Below, piece by piece: positions 8,936-17,780 of a DNA stretch of 64,000 bases. Each line of letters starts with the position of its first letter. The stretch's first letter is position 1. Where the stretch lies: positions 186,001 to 250,000 of the forward strand of contig JAMZNZ010000001.1 of the NCBI GenBank assembly GCA_024178355.1. The letters run 5' to 3'. Position numbers and translations under genes: made by a program. The stretch comes from Maricaulaceae bacterium EIL42A08. Its GTDB lineage: Bacteria > Pseudomonadota > Alphaproteobacteria > Caulobacterales > Maricaulaceae. The notes beneath the pieces are model-generated. The model made no database searches. It worked only from the letters and a program-made list of their open reading frames with translations, and was not told the origin of the DNA.

Positions 8936-9823
8936 TTAGCGGTTGCCCGATCCCTCTTCGCGCAGTGCGGCGAGGATAAATTCGGCCGCGGGAACATTAT
9001 CAACGGTCTCACCAGCATCGCCCAGAGCGCCCAGCGGACGACCTGAAATACGGACCAGCAAAGCCCCGGCATCAGAGGCTGAGACGGTCAGGCCCGGCTC
9101 ATCAGGTGCGCGATACACTTCGCCCACATCAAGCTCACGCGCCGCGAGGATCCGCCCGGAGGCATCGCGAACTTCGATCTCGACGGGGGCTGCAGCCTCC
9201 AACGTCAGCGCACCATCACTGGCCGGTGATGGCAGCGCCGCCCAGATGCTCTCAGGCGTTGGCGCAGGCAAAGTCGTTTCGGCCACCAGCGGGCGCTCTT
9301 CCTCGATCAGGGCATCCATGGGTGCTTCGACACCAGCGAAGGCTTCTGATTGATTGAGGTAGTTGCCGTACCAGCCAGCACCGGCAATCACACAGATCAG
9401 AATGACCACGGCACCGACCATGCCACGCGGCAACTCAATCTCGCGATTTTCCTGGGGCGCTGTCGGGGTTGCGCGTCCGACATCGACTTCAACTTCCAGC
9501 TTGAACTGCTCGACACAGGCCGCAGCGTTCAGACCCAGGAACTGCGCATAGGTGCGAAGGTAACCCGTCGCATAGGTCCGCGAGGGCAGGCCACGCGGGT
9601 CCATGCTTTCCAGCGCGTCGAGATAATCACGCTTGATGCGGGTGCGAGACGAGGCCGAATCAAGGGTCAGGCCCGCATTCTCGCGCGCAGTACGAAGCTG
9701 CTCGCCCAGACCGCCGACAAAGCTGTCATTGGCTGTCGGCGCGTCAGAAAACACTGCATCTACAGGCACATATGGGCCGTCCGACTGTGTGTCTTCCCGT
9801 TGGGTCATGGGTGATCCGGTCAT
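8936..9823 (-). CDS. RodZ-like HTH membrane protein with DUF4115 domain
   Basis: It has an N-terminal Xre-type helix-turn-helix (GEQLRTARENAGLTLDSAS, then the cytoskeleton-associated RDYLDALE segment), one membrane helix (GAVVILICVIAGAGWYG) and a periplasmic DUF4115-type beta domain at the C-terminus. This is the architecture of RodZ, which links MreB filaments to the cell-wall elongation machinery. I place the start at the ATG at 9823; a second ATG five codons later (9808) is also possible. It precedes ispG, which supports the assignment. Confidence 0.82.
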   Translation of the reverse strand: MTGSPMTQREDTQSDGPYVPVDAVFSDAPTANDSFVGGLGEQLRTARENAGLTLDSASSRTRIKRDYLDALESMDPRGLPSRTYATGYLRTYAQFLGLNAAACVEQFKLEVEVDVGRATPTAPQENREIELPRGMVGAVVILICVIAGAGWYGNYLNQSEAFAGVEAPMDALIEEERPLVAETTLPAPTPESIWAALPSPASDGALTLEAAAPVEIEVRDASGRILAARELDVGEVYRAPDEPGLTVSASDAGALLVRISGRPLGALGDAGETVDNVPAAEFILAALREEGSGNR

Positions 9824-9887
9824 GTGTTGCGTCCGTGACGCCCCCTCAGCAAGTGTGACTTGTACGCCGCACTGCAACATCATTCAA

Positions 9888-12200
9888 TCAAATGATTTTG
9901 AATTTATCAACAAATTCGGGCGCAACGCCTGCAGCATCGCCAGCATCAAGAAGGCGTTGACGGAGCGGCGGTTCACCAATCTTGTCTCCGCGCTTCATCT
10001 CGGTGTGGAGCCATGCGGCCATCTTTTCCAGATCAGTTCCCGCGATCGCCTGCTTGACCGGCGCAATGGATCCAGCCGCCATCGACAAACGCCGAAGCCC
10101 CAGCGCAGCAAGAACACAGGCCTCCAACGGACGTCCTGCCAGCTCACCACACACATTGATGGGTTTGCCGTGACGCTCACAGGCTTCCTGGATGGACGCA
10201 AACAGTCTTAGCGCCGAGACACTGATTGGATCATAGCGCTCCGACACCTGCGGGTTCTGACGGTCTGAAGCAAAGAAATACTGCATCAGATCGTTCGCAC
10301 CGAGCGAGACAAAGTCCGCCATTTCCAGGACCGGATCAGGATTGTAAGCGATTGCCGGGGTCTCCAGCATGAAGCCCGCGCGCACTTCAATCGGCGCTTC
10401 ACGACCATGGCGCGTGGCGTAGTCGACCTCCTGGAACAGGGTCTCTCGCGCTTCGGCAAACTCCGCAGGTTCTGTGACCATGGGGAACATGACGCTTAAA
10501 CGACGCCCGGCACCGGCGCGAACGAGAGCGCGCAGCTGATAGCGCAGTAGGCCTGGACGATCGAGCCCCATGCGAAGCCCGCGCCAGCCTAGCGCCGGGT
10601 TCGGTTCGCGCATGGATGGCGTGTACGGCGTGACCTTGTCACCGCCCAGGTCCAGCGTACGAAACACAACCGGCTTTTTGCCCGCCGCCTCAAACACGGA
10701 ATTGTACAGCTCAGTCTGAGCCTGAAGGCGCGGCAGCGTGTCGGAGACCATGAACTGGAACTCGGTCCGGAACAGTCCTACGCCTTCAGCCCCCGTCTCA
10801 TCAAGGCGCGACATCTCCACGAGCAGGCCTGCGTTCATGAACAGCTCGACACGGGTGCCATCGCGGCTAAGCGCGGGTTCATCGCGCATGTCGCGAAAAG
10901 CTCGCGCGCGCTCTGCCGCGCTTTCGATGCGCTCATCATAGGCCGTGACGACTTCTTCCGACGGGCGCGCGAACAAAAGCCCGAACTCACCATCGAGGAT
11001 CAGCGGGTCGCCGTCTTCCACTCGGTCAAGCGCTCCCTCAATCCGGCCCACCATGGGAATACCCAGCGCTTTCGCGACAATAGCTGCGTGAGAGCTGGAG
11101 CTGCCTTCTTCGAGCGCGATCCCGGCTAGCCGCGAGCGGTCGAAATCCAGCAGCTCCGCCGGTCCGATTGAGCGCGCGACCAGAATGGCATTCTCTGGCA
11201 AGGCAGGCTGCACGTCCTCGGTTCGCGCCAGGTGGCGTAATAGGCGGTTCGCCAGATCTTCCAGATCGTGCAGACGCTCTTTGAAATGGGTTTCGCGCGC
11301 CTTCATCAAGCGGGCACGGTGCTCGTTGCGCACGCGTTCCACAGCCGCTTCGGCGGTCAGGCCAGAGCGAACTGCTTCTCGAAGCTGTTTCAGCCAGCCG
11401 CGGTCGTAGGCAAACAGGCGATACGCTTCCAGCACCTCGCGAGACGGCGTACCGGTGGGCACGCGCCCTGAGTCCAGCAGCGCGTCGATAGAACGGCGCA
11501 GGCGCGAAATCGCGGTTTCAAGCCGCTCTTCTTCAGCTTCGCTGTCTTCAGCGACCATGCCCTGTGCCAGCACATGGTGCTCGTGCTTCACCGCGACCCC
11601 GGAGGCAATACCATTGGAAAGAGCCAGACCCTGAAAGCGCTCAGGCTTGGACAGGCGAAGCTCCAGCCCGGAGAAGGCTTCTGAGGCAACCAGATCACCC
11701 GACGCGACGATCTCAGCCAGCAGCATCGCCACAGTTTGCAGCGTCTCGATCTCTTCTTCCGAGGTCTTGCGTGGTTCAGCTGTCTGCGCAGTCAGGACAC
11801 CCACCAGGCGACCACCGCGCAGGATCGGGACGCCAACAAAAGTCTGAAACGGCTCTTCGCCAGTCTCTTCGCGGTAGGAAAAATTCGGGTGAGCAGGCGC
11901 GTTTTCCACCGCCAGCGGTCGGGCGCGGCGAGCCACTGTGCCTACCAAACCTTCGCCGGGGCGCAGGCGCGTGGTGTGAACTGCTTCAGATTTCAGACCA
12001 TGGGTCGCCGACAGCTCCAACGCGCCGGACGGGCGCACGAGATAAATCGAGCTCACATCTGAGTGGGTTTCCTCGGCTATAATATCGGTGAGGCGGTCCA
12101 GACGTGCTTGCGCATCGTCCTGAACAGCCATCAGGTCGCGAATTCGGCCCAGCAGGTGGCGGGAGCCACGCGCGGCGGTGGACGGGGCGTTAGTCGTCAT
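9888..12200 (-). CDS. ptsP: Nitrogen-PTS enzyme I (PtsP, EI-Ntr)
   Basis: The 770-residue protein has an N-terminal GAF domain (about 20-165), then the enzyme I domains. The phosphorylated histidine is in GSSSSHAAIVAKALGIPMVG, and the PEP-binding barrel shows EGVGLFRTEFQFM and NVCGELAGRP. PtsP transfers phosphate from PEP to NPr and then EIIA-Ntr, and in alphaproteobacteria the GAF domain senses glutamine, feeding nitrogen status into (p)ppGpp control. It lies downstream of aspartokinase on the same strand with a 100-bp gap, a common alphaproteobacterial order. Confidence 0.96.
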   Translation of the reverse strand: MTTNAPSTAARGSRHLLGRIRDLMAVQDDAQARLDRLTDIIAEETHSDVSSIYLVRPSGALELSATHGLKSEAVHTTRLRPGEGLVGTVARRARPLAVENAPAHPNFSYREETGEEPFQTFVGVPILRGGRLVGVLTAQTAEPRKTSEEEIETLQTVAMLLAEIVASGDLVASEAFSGLELRLSKPERFQGLALSNGIASGVAVKHEHHVLAQGMVAEDSEAEEERLETAISRLRRSIDALLDSGRVPTGTPSREVLEAYRLFAYDRGWLKQLREAVRSGLTAEAAVERVRNEHRARLMKARETHFKERLHDLEDLANRLLRHLARTEDVQPALPENAILVARSIGPAELLDFDRSRLAGIALEEGSSSSHAAIVAKALGIPMVGRIEGALDRVEDGDPLILDGEFGLLFARPSEEVVTAYDERIESAAERARAFRDMRDEPALSRDGTRVELFMNAGLLVEMSRLDETGAEGVGLFRTEFQFMVSDTLPRLQAQTELYNSVFEAAGKKPVVFRTLDLGGDKVTPYTPSMREPNPALGWRGLRMGLDRPGLLRYQLRALVRAGAGRRLSVMFPMVTEPAEFAEARETLFQEVDYATRHGREAPIEVRAGFMLETPAIAYNPDPVLEMADFVSLGANDLMQYFFASDRQNPQVSERYDPISVSALRLFASIQEACERHGKPINVCGELAGRPLEACVLAALGLRRLSMAAGSIAPVKQAIAGTDLEKMAAWLHTEMKRGDKIGEPPLRQRLLDAGDAAGVAPEFVDKFKII

Positions 12201-12300
12201 CGCTCAGTCTGTCGTCGGCTCTGCTTTGGCTTTGGCGAAGTCGTCAAAAAGAAAACCTTGCCGTCCGGGGTGTGTAGGAGCGCGCGCCGCGCCGGTTTCG

Positions 12301-13530
12301 TCAAGTCCTGTCCTGCTTTGCAGCCAGCCCATAGGCACCGTGCAGCGCCCGGACAGCTTGCTCCAGATCGTCGCGATCGACCAGAACTGAAATCTTGATC
12401 TCGCTGGTGGCAACCATATGTGCGGCCAGCCCTTGCTGGGCCAGAACGCGATAGAGCGTCCGGGCCACATCAGCGCGACCGCGCAAGCCAGTGCCCACCA
12501 CTGAGACCTTGGCAAGACCGGTTTGCGACCGAACCACGAGCTCTGGTCCTTCAAGAGCCTCGGCCACTTTCAGCGCGCGCGGCAGATCTCGACCCGCAAC
12601 TGAGCATTCCACGACCGCACCGCCAGCGCGCGATCGAGCCTGCACGATCATATCCACGGCCACATCAGCATCGGCGAGCCCTGCAAACAGGGCTTCCGCT
12701 GGCGCAGCATCACCGCCGCCGTGGACTGACACCCGCGCCTGATCGCGCACGTAAGAGACGCCTGATACGACGCGCCGCTCGGCAATGGCCGCGTCTTCGA
12801 CGACTTCAGTCCCGGCGCTCGCTCCTGGATCAAGGAAGCTCGATTTGACCCGCAAGGTCACCTGTTTGGCTTTGGCGTACTCCACCGAGCGGGTTTGCAG
12901 GACTTTTGCACCTTGGGCGGCCAGCTCCAGCATGGCGTCATGGCTGATGCGTTCAACCCGTGTGGCCTCAGGTTCGATCCGTGGATCGGTCGTGAACACG
13001 CCATCCACATCCGTGTAGATATCGCATTGAGCGCCAATCGCCGCGGCGACAGCCACAGCCGTCAAATCGGTTCCGCCCCGCCCCAGCGTGGCGAGCCGGC
13101 CAGTGGCATCAAGGCCCTGATATCCGGCCACGACCGGGATAACGCCAGCCTCAAGAAGCGCCTCCAGCCCCTCACCGGCGATTGCGGTAATCCGACCTGA
13201 GCCCGGCGGACCTTCGACATGGATCGGCAAACTCCAGCCCATCACGGCCTGAGCCGGGTAGCCGGCGCGGGTCAGTGCCAGCGCCATCAGGGCCGCGCTT
13301 GCCTGCTCCCCTGCAGCCAGCACCGTATCGGTTTCCCGCTCTCCAAGCCCGCCGCCCAAACTTTCTGCGAGCCCTAGCAGGCGATCAGTTTCGCCCGCCA
13401 TGGCCGAGACCACAACCGCAATCTGGCGACCGCTAGCGGCCTCGTTCGCGGCAATTGCCGCAGAACGGGTGATCCGTTCAGGGCTGCCCATGGAGGTGCC
13501 ACCAAATTTCAGGACCAAGCGCGGGGGCAT
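12301..13530 (-). CDS. lysC: Aspartate kinase
   Basis: Aspartokinase makes aspartyl phosphate, the first step towards lysine, threonine, methionine and diaminopimelate. The kinase domain starts LVLKFGGTSMGSPERI and includes GRGGTDLTAVAVAAA and YTDVDGVFTTDPRI. Two ACT domains follow, the second including SKVSVVGTGLRGRADVA and HMVATSEIKISVLVD. The total length of 409 is typical of the alphaproteobacterial enzyme. I take the ATG at 13530; a GTG five codons upstream is also open. It is divergent from ubiG across 147 bp that must hold both promoters. Confidence 0.96.
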   Translation of the reverse strand: MPPRLVLKFGGTSMGSPERITRSAAIAANEAASGRQIAVVVSAMAGETDRLLGLAESLGGGLGERETDTVLAAGEQASAALMALALTRAGYPAQAVMGWSLPIHVEGPPGSGRITAIAGEGLEALLEAGVIPVVAGYQGLDATGRLATLGRGGTDLTAVAVAAAIGAQCDIYTDVDGVFTTDPRIEPEATRVERISHDAMLELAAQGAKVLQTRSVEYAKAKQVTLRVKSSFLDPGASAGTEVVEDAAIAERRVVSGVSYVRDQARVSVHGGGDAAPAEALFAGLADADVAVDMIVQARSRAGGAVVECSVAGRDLPRALKVAEALEGPELVVRSQTGLAKVSVVGTGLRGRADVARTLYRVLAQQGLAAHMVATSEIKISVLVDRDDLEQAVRALHGAYGLAAKQDRT

Positions 13531-13677
13531 AGCGTCAGACGTCACAGCAGGGATGGCTCCGGGGTAAGACAGATAATCGCAGCGTCAACCGCTCGCTTTA
13601 TACACAAGTCGAGACCATATTGCGGCGCAAGGAAGACGAAAACCGCATACGACACAAGCACGCTAAGAGGCATAGAC

Positions 13678-14442
13678 ATGGCAAGCGCAGCCGCTCCAGA
13701 GGCTCTGTCCACTCCGTCCATCGACCCTGAAGAGGTCGCCAAGTTCTCGGCCATGGCCGCAGACTGGTGGGATCCTGACAGCAAGTTTGCCCCCCTGCAC
13801 AAGTTCAACCCGGCCCGCCTGACCTATATCCGCGATACTCTGGCAGCCCATTTAGGACGTTCTGGCGCAGAGCCGCTAAAGGGCCTGAAGCTGTTGGACA
13901 TTGGCTGTGGTGGCGGACTGGTCTCTGAGCCCATGGCGCGCCTTGGCGCAGAAGTCACCGCGGTGGACGCCGCAGAAGCGAATATCAAAACCGCACTCGT
14001 TCACGCCGAAGAATGCGGCCTGGACATCGATTACCGCCACGGCACGGCTGAACAGCTGCTGGACGCTGACGGGCCTGAACAGTTCGACGTCGTGCTGAAT
14101 CTGGAGGTCGTTGAGCACGTCGCGGATCCGGAAAGCTTCCTGCGCAACTGTGCCCGCATGGTCAAGCCCGGTGGGATGATGATTGTCGGCACGATCAACC
14201 GCACACCGCGCGCCTTCGTGACCGCCATTTTTGGTGCTGAATACGTCATGGGGTGGCTACCGCGCGGCACGCACCAGTTCGACAAGCTGGTCAAACCGGG
14301 TGAAGTCATTGCTGCGCTGGAAGCAGAGGGCCTGACACCACGCAGCCCCGTCGGCGTCAGCTATAACCCGCTCAAAGACCGCTTCTTCATCTCTGGTGAC
14401 GCGGGCGTGAACTATCTGATGGCGTCAGCAAAGGCGGCGTAG
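13678..14442 (+). CDS. ubiG: Ubiquinone biosynthesis O-methyltransferase UbiG
   Basis: UbiG performs both O-methylations of the ubiquinone ring. The 254-residue protein has IDPEEVAKFSAMAADWWDP at the N-terminus, a UbiG hallmark, then the SAM-binding motif LLDIGCGGGLVSEPMARLGA, and the C-terminal WLPRGTHQFDKLVKP. It is divergent from lysC, as in many alphaproteobacteria, and the ZIP-like gene begins 13 bp downstream, so the two are probably co-transcribed. Confidence 0.97.
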   Translation: MASAAAPEALSTPSIDPEEVAKFSAMAADWWDPDSKFAPLHKFNPARLTYIRDTLAAHLGRSGAEPLKGLKLLDIGCGGGLVSEPMARLGAEVTAVDAAEANIKTALVHAEECGLDIDYRHGTAEQLLDADGPEQFDVVLNLEVVEHVADPESFLRNCARMVKPGGMMIVGTINRTPRAFVTAIFGAEYVMGWLPRGTHQFDKLVKPGEVIAALEAEGLTPRSPVGVSYNPLKDRFFISGDAGVNYLMASAKAA

Positions 14443-14455
14443 GGCGGTTCAAACC

Positions 14456-15172
14456 ATGGACAGCGCCACCTTTTATGAAGCGCTTTTTCTGGCCGCCCTT
14501 GCGGGAATTACGATTCCCGTTGGCGCACTACTCGCGCGATTAGACGGCATCCATCCCAACTGGCTCTCCAGCGAGACCCGCCACGGCATCATGGCTTTCG
14601 GCGGTGGAGTGCTAATTGCGGCAATTGCGCTCGTGCTTGTGCCTGAAGGCCTTGAACGCACACCGGGCCCGCTGGCCCTTCCGGCCTTCGTCGCGGGCGG
14701 CATCACCTTCTTTGTTATCGACCGGGCGCTCGGCAAGCGCGGCCACTCGGCCGGTCAACTGATGGCCATGCTGATTGACTACATCCCGGAAGCCATTGCC
14801 CTCGGCGCGCTTCTGGCGACGGGCACTAGCGCCGGTTTGCTGCTGGCACTTCTAATCGCCCTTCAAAACTTGCCTGAAAGTTTCAACGCGTATCGCGAAG
14901 TGGCGTCGCAGGGACGAACCGGCAGCATCCCGACTTTGCTTGTATTTGTCAGCATGCCCTTGCTGGGTCCTATCGCTGCGGCACTCGGCGCGAGCCTTCT
15001 GGCATCAAATCCGATCACCCTGGGAGCCCTGATGCTGTTCGCAGCCGGCGGCATCCTTTTCCTGACCTTTCAGGATGTCGCGCCCCAGGTGAAGCTCGAG
15101 AACAGCTGGGCACCACCGCTCGGTGCGGTCGCTGGCTTCTGCGTCGGCCTTGCCGGTTCGATCTGGGTTTAA
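14456..15172 (+). CDS. ZIP-family metal transporter-like membrane protein
   Basis: This 238-residue protein has seven to eight membrane helices. The metal-binding helices of the ZIP family (usually HNFPEG and HNIPEG) are altered here to DYIPEAIALG and QNLPESF: the Pro-Glu core survives but the histidines do not. The metal preference may therefore differ from zinc, or transport may be lost. It shares a strand with ubiG and overlaps the stop of the convergent DUF1178 gene by 4 bp. Confidence 0.75.
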   Translation: MDSATFYEALFLAALAGITIPVGALLARLDGIHPNWLSSETRHGIMAFGGGVLIAAIALVLVPEGLERTPGPLALPAFVAGGITFFVIDRALGKRGHSAGQLMAMLIDYIPEAIALGALLATGTSAGLLLALLIALQNLPESFNAYREVASQGRTGSIPTLLVFVSMPLLGPIAAALGASLLASNPITLGALMLFAAGGILFLTFQDVAPQVKLENSWAPPLGAVAGFCVGLAGSIWV

Positions 15173-15609
15173 TTCGCCTTCTTCGGCGGGGTTGGCGCGA
15201 AGGGCTCCGGGAGCGGAGCAACCGGCACCTCGTCCTCGGCCAGCTTCTCGCGCTCTTCAGGCGTTGTTTCGCCGTAGATCAGGCGTTCAGGCTTTTCACC
15301 CTCATGGATCGCTCGCGCTTCTCTGGCAAAGTTACTGCCCACATAGTCGTAGTTTGAGCGGATGTGGGCCTGGACCTTCTTGGCAAGCTCTTCAAAGTTC
15401 CGTGCCCCGTTAGCTGCGGCTTCGGTTCGCGCCTCAACCTTGCGCGCGGTGCGCACGGACGGGGCCATGATCTGTTTGGTGATCGCAGTGGAGCCGCAAT
15501 GAGGACACTCCACCAGGCCGCGCTCGACCTGCATGTCGTAATCGCTCGAGGAGGAGAACCAGGCCTCAAACTCGTGGGACTCTTCACACCTTAGAGCGTA
15601 GCGGATCAT
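15169..15609 (-). CDS. DUF1178 family protein
   Basis: This 146-residue protein starts MIRYALRCEESHEFEAWFSS and contains a CPHCG pair near residue 36, suggesting a small zinc ribbon; the rest is a charged helical segment and a proline-rich tail. DUF1178 proteins are common in alphaproteobacteria, usually next to a nitrilase-family gene, as here (4-bp ATGA overlap). No function is established. The linkage suggests a shared role with the amidase upstream. Confidence 0.88.
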   Translation of the reverse strand: MIRYALRCEESHEFEAWFSSSSDYDMQVERGLVECPHCGSTAITKQIMAPSVRTARKVEARTEAAANGARNFEELAKKVQAHIRSNYDYVGSNFAREARAIHEGEKPERLIYGETTPEEREKLAEDEVPVAPLPEPFAPTPPKKAN

Positions 15610-16421
15610 GGACCTTCAAAATCTCTGTCACCGAGGAGCGCAGGAATGCGGTCTCGCGCCTTTACCGATTTAGCAGGATCAATCTCGGCGTAAAGGATGC
15701 CCGGCTCGTCGTGATCAAGATGGGCAATCACCTCGCCCCAGGGGTCGATCACCATGGAGTGGCCCCAGGTCTTGCGCCCATCCTCATGCTTGCCACCCTG
15801 GGCTGGCGCTAGGATATAGCTGCCGGTCTCAATGGCACGGGCGCGAAGCAGCACCTCCCAGTGCGCGCGGCCCGTAGGTTGGGTAAAGGCGCTAGGCACC
15901 GTGATCACAGAGGCACCAGCTTTGGCGAGCCTGCGATAAAGCGCAGCAAAACGCAGATCGTAGCAAATCGTCAGGCCGAGCTTGAACGCGTCGAGATCCG
16001 CGGTGACCGCACGGCTACCAGGCTGGTATGTATCGGACTCGCGATAATTCTCACCTGCGCCCAGGCTCACATCAAACATGTGGATCTTGTCGTAGGTGGC
16101 GCGCGTCTGACCCTCAGGGCCAAACAGCATGGACCGGTTCACTGCGCGGCCGTCCGGGCCCGTTAACGCCATGGAGCCAATCAGCAGGTCAATGTTCAAA
16201 CCGTCAGCAAGATCGGCAAAGCGCACGAGAGCAGGGTCGATATCCGGCGTTTTGATGAGTTTGGCCAGTTCAGACGGATCGCGTTGAACAAGATGCGTGG
16301 TCTCCGGCGTCGCGATGAAGCGCGCGCCGCTCGCCGCCGCCTCGCGCACCATGGCTTCGACATCATCAATATTGCGCGCCGGATCAATCCCGGAGCGCAT
16401 CTGGACAAGCGCGATTTTCAT
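15606..16421 (-). CDS. Carbon-nitrogen hydrolase (Nit1/Nit2 type)
   Basis: A nitrilase-superfamily amidase of about 271 residues with the catalytic triad Glu40 (FIATPE), Lys112 (TYDKIHMFD) and Cys153 (LTICYDLRF). The motif spacing and sequence match Nit1/Nit2 and bacterial YbeM-like enzymes, which hydrolyse deaminated glutathione or omega-amides. I choose ATG 16421 because GGGAGG stands 9 bp upstream; an ATG at 16430 abuts that site. The ribosome-binding site lies inside the outer edge of the inverted-repeat element at 16429-16704. Confidence 0.9.
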   Translation of the reverse strand: MKIALVQMRSGIDPARNIDDVEAMVREAAASGARFIATPETTHLVQRDPSELAKLIKTPDIDPALVRFADLADGLNIDLLIGSMALTGPDGRAVNRSMLFGPEGQTRATYDKIHMFDVSLGAGENYRESDTYQPGSRAVTADLDAFKLGLTICYDLRFAALYRRLAKAGASVITVPSAFTQPTGRAHWEVLLRARAIETGSYILAPAQGGKHEDGRKTWGHSMVIDPWGEVIAHLDHDEPGILYAEIDPAKSVKARDRIPALLGDRDFEGP

Positions 16422-16428
16422 TTTTTCC

Positions 16429-16704
16429 ATCCTCCCTCACATCCGTTCGGTCGGTCCTCGCTGCGCGGAGGCAAGCCCCGCTCACTGCGGGCGGCTGTTC
16501 GCCTTGCGACGCCCGACAGCGTCGGGGCAATCAACCCCCCTCCCCTACAGACATGAGTGGGGATCGCAGTGGGATCAAGCGCGCCACGTATTCAGATCAA
16601 TGACTTCACGAGCGCACCGCGCTCGCAAGGCGAACAGCCGCCCGCAGTGAGCGAGCTTTGCTCGCGGCAAGCGAGGACCGACTGGACGGACGTCCAGGAG
16701 GATT
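16429..16704. repeat. 276-bp inverted-repeat (MITE/REP-like) element
   Basis: Two arms, 16440-16509 and 16623-16692, are reverse complements at about 58 of 70 positions by hand alignment, including a perfect 30-bp core around CGAACAGCCGCCCGCAGTGA. Weaker matches continue outward to ATCCTCC/GGAGGAT at 16429-16435 and about 16697-16703. The 113-bp centre has no gene. In the minus-strand transcript between grxC and the nitrilase gene it would fold into a very large hairpin, and its outer edge supplies the nitrilase ribosome-binding site. No transposase or clear target duplication was seen. Confidence 0.75.
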
Positions 16705-16709
16705 AAAGA

Positions 16710-16967
16710 TCAAGCCGCGAGCAGGTCGTCCAGCTTGCCCTGGCGTTCCAGCGCCATCATCTCGTCGCAGCCGCCCACGTGGACATCACCGATGAAGATT
16801 TGCGGGAAAGTCCGTGCGCCATTGGCCCGCTGGATCATTTCCTGTTTCTTCTCGGCATTAAATCCAGCGTCGATTTCCTCAAACGCGACGCCCTTCTTTT
16901 TCAGAAGCGACACAGCCCGGACGCAGTAGGGGCAGAGCGGGCGGGTATAAAGCGTTACGGCTGCCAT
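16710..16967 (-). CDS. grxC: Glutaredoxin 3
   Basis: An 85-residue dithiol glutaredoxin with the CPYC active site at 12-15 (TRPLCPYCVRAV), the TFPQIFI cis-proline segment and the GGCDEMMAL glutathione-binding loop. It reduces protein disulphides using glutathione in the cytoplasm. It lies between comF and the nitrilase gene on the minus strand, a common alphaproteobacterial order; the inverted-repeat element begins just after its stop. Confidence 0.95.
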   Translation of the reverse strand: MAAVTLYTRPLCPYCVRAVSLLKKKGVAFEEIDAGFNAEKKQEMIQRANGARTFPQIFIGDVHVGGCDEMMALERQGKLDDLLAA

Positions 16968-17007
16968 TGCGGCGCCTCCTTTGTCGGTGTGAACCTGTTT
17001 GCCCTGC

Positions 17008-17757
17008 CTATTTAGTTGGATCGACCGGTTTCACAACGCGTGCCAGCGTGATTGCGTTCACATTCGCGGCACCAGCCCGCTTCAGAGCGCGTACACACGC
17101 GCTCAGCGTCGCTCCAGTTGTGTACACGTCGTCAATTAGAACAAAGCTTTGGCCCTTAACACGGTCTTCTGCATCAGGACGCACCTTAAAGGCACCTGCA
17201 ACATTGCGGGCCCGGCTTCTTGCGGTCAGGCCACCCTGGGTCCCGGTTCTGCGTGTTCGAGCCAATAGATGGGCATCCACCGGCACCCCAGCCACACGAG
17301 ACAGGGCCTCAGCCAGGAGAAGCGACTGATTGAACCGTCGCGATCGCAACCGGCCTGGATGCAAAGGCACCGGCACCAGCCCATCAGCATCTTCCAACGC
17401 ATCAGCTCCGGCACGCACCATCCAGCGCCCAAACGCTGCTACACCGTCGGTCCGTCCGGCATGTTTCAGGCCCAGCACCATGGGCCGGCTCGCGGCGTCG
17501 TAGACAAAGACCGAGCGCGCGCACCCAAAGGCCTGAGGCCGTGCGATACAGGCCGGACAGTCGAGGCCATCAAAGCCAGGATGATCGAGCGGCACGCCGC
17601 AGGATTTGCACTGAGGCCGATCAATGAAATGCACCTGCCCCCAGTCCGCCGCACTCAGCTGACCGGAGCGCAAGACCGGGTCGCCAGAGATGGGTGAAAC
17701 CGGCGGCCAGATGACATCGGTCACCGCCGACCACACCCATTGTGCTTGGCGCGACAA
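17008..17757 (-). CDS. ComF-family phosphoribosyltransferase-like protein
   Basis: A ComF-family protein with an N-terminal zinc-binding segment (CKSCGVPLDH ... DCPACIARP) and a C-terminal type I PRTase motif, FVLIDDVYTTGATLSACV. ComF takes part in DNA uptake for natural transformation in competent species; in others its role is unclear. The start is uncertain: TTG 17757 or GTG 17736 gives a normal length of 243-250 residues, whereas a GTG at 17841 would run 61 bp into the divergent methyltransferase gene. grxC follows after 40 bp. Confidence 0.88.
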   Translation of the reverse strand: MSRQAQWVWSAVTDVIWPPVSPISGDPVLRSGQLSAADWGQVHFIDRPQCKSCGVPLDHPGFDGLDCPACIARPQAFGCARSVFVYDAASRPMVLGLKHAGRTDGVAAFGRWMVRAGADALEDADGLVPVPLHPGRLRSRRFNQSLLLAEALSRVAGVPVDAHLLARTRRTGTQGGLTARSRARNVAGAFKVRPDAEDRVKGQSFVLIDDVYTTGATLSACVRALKRAGAANVNAITLARVVKPVDPTK

Positions 17758-17780
17758 CCATAAACGGCCATATCGAACCC

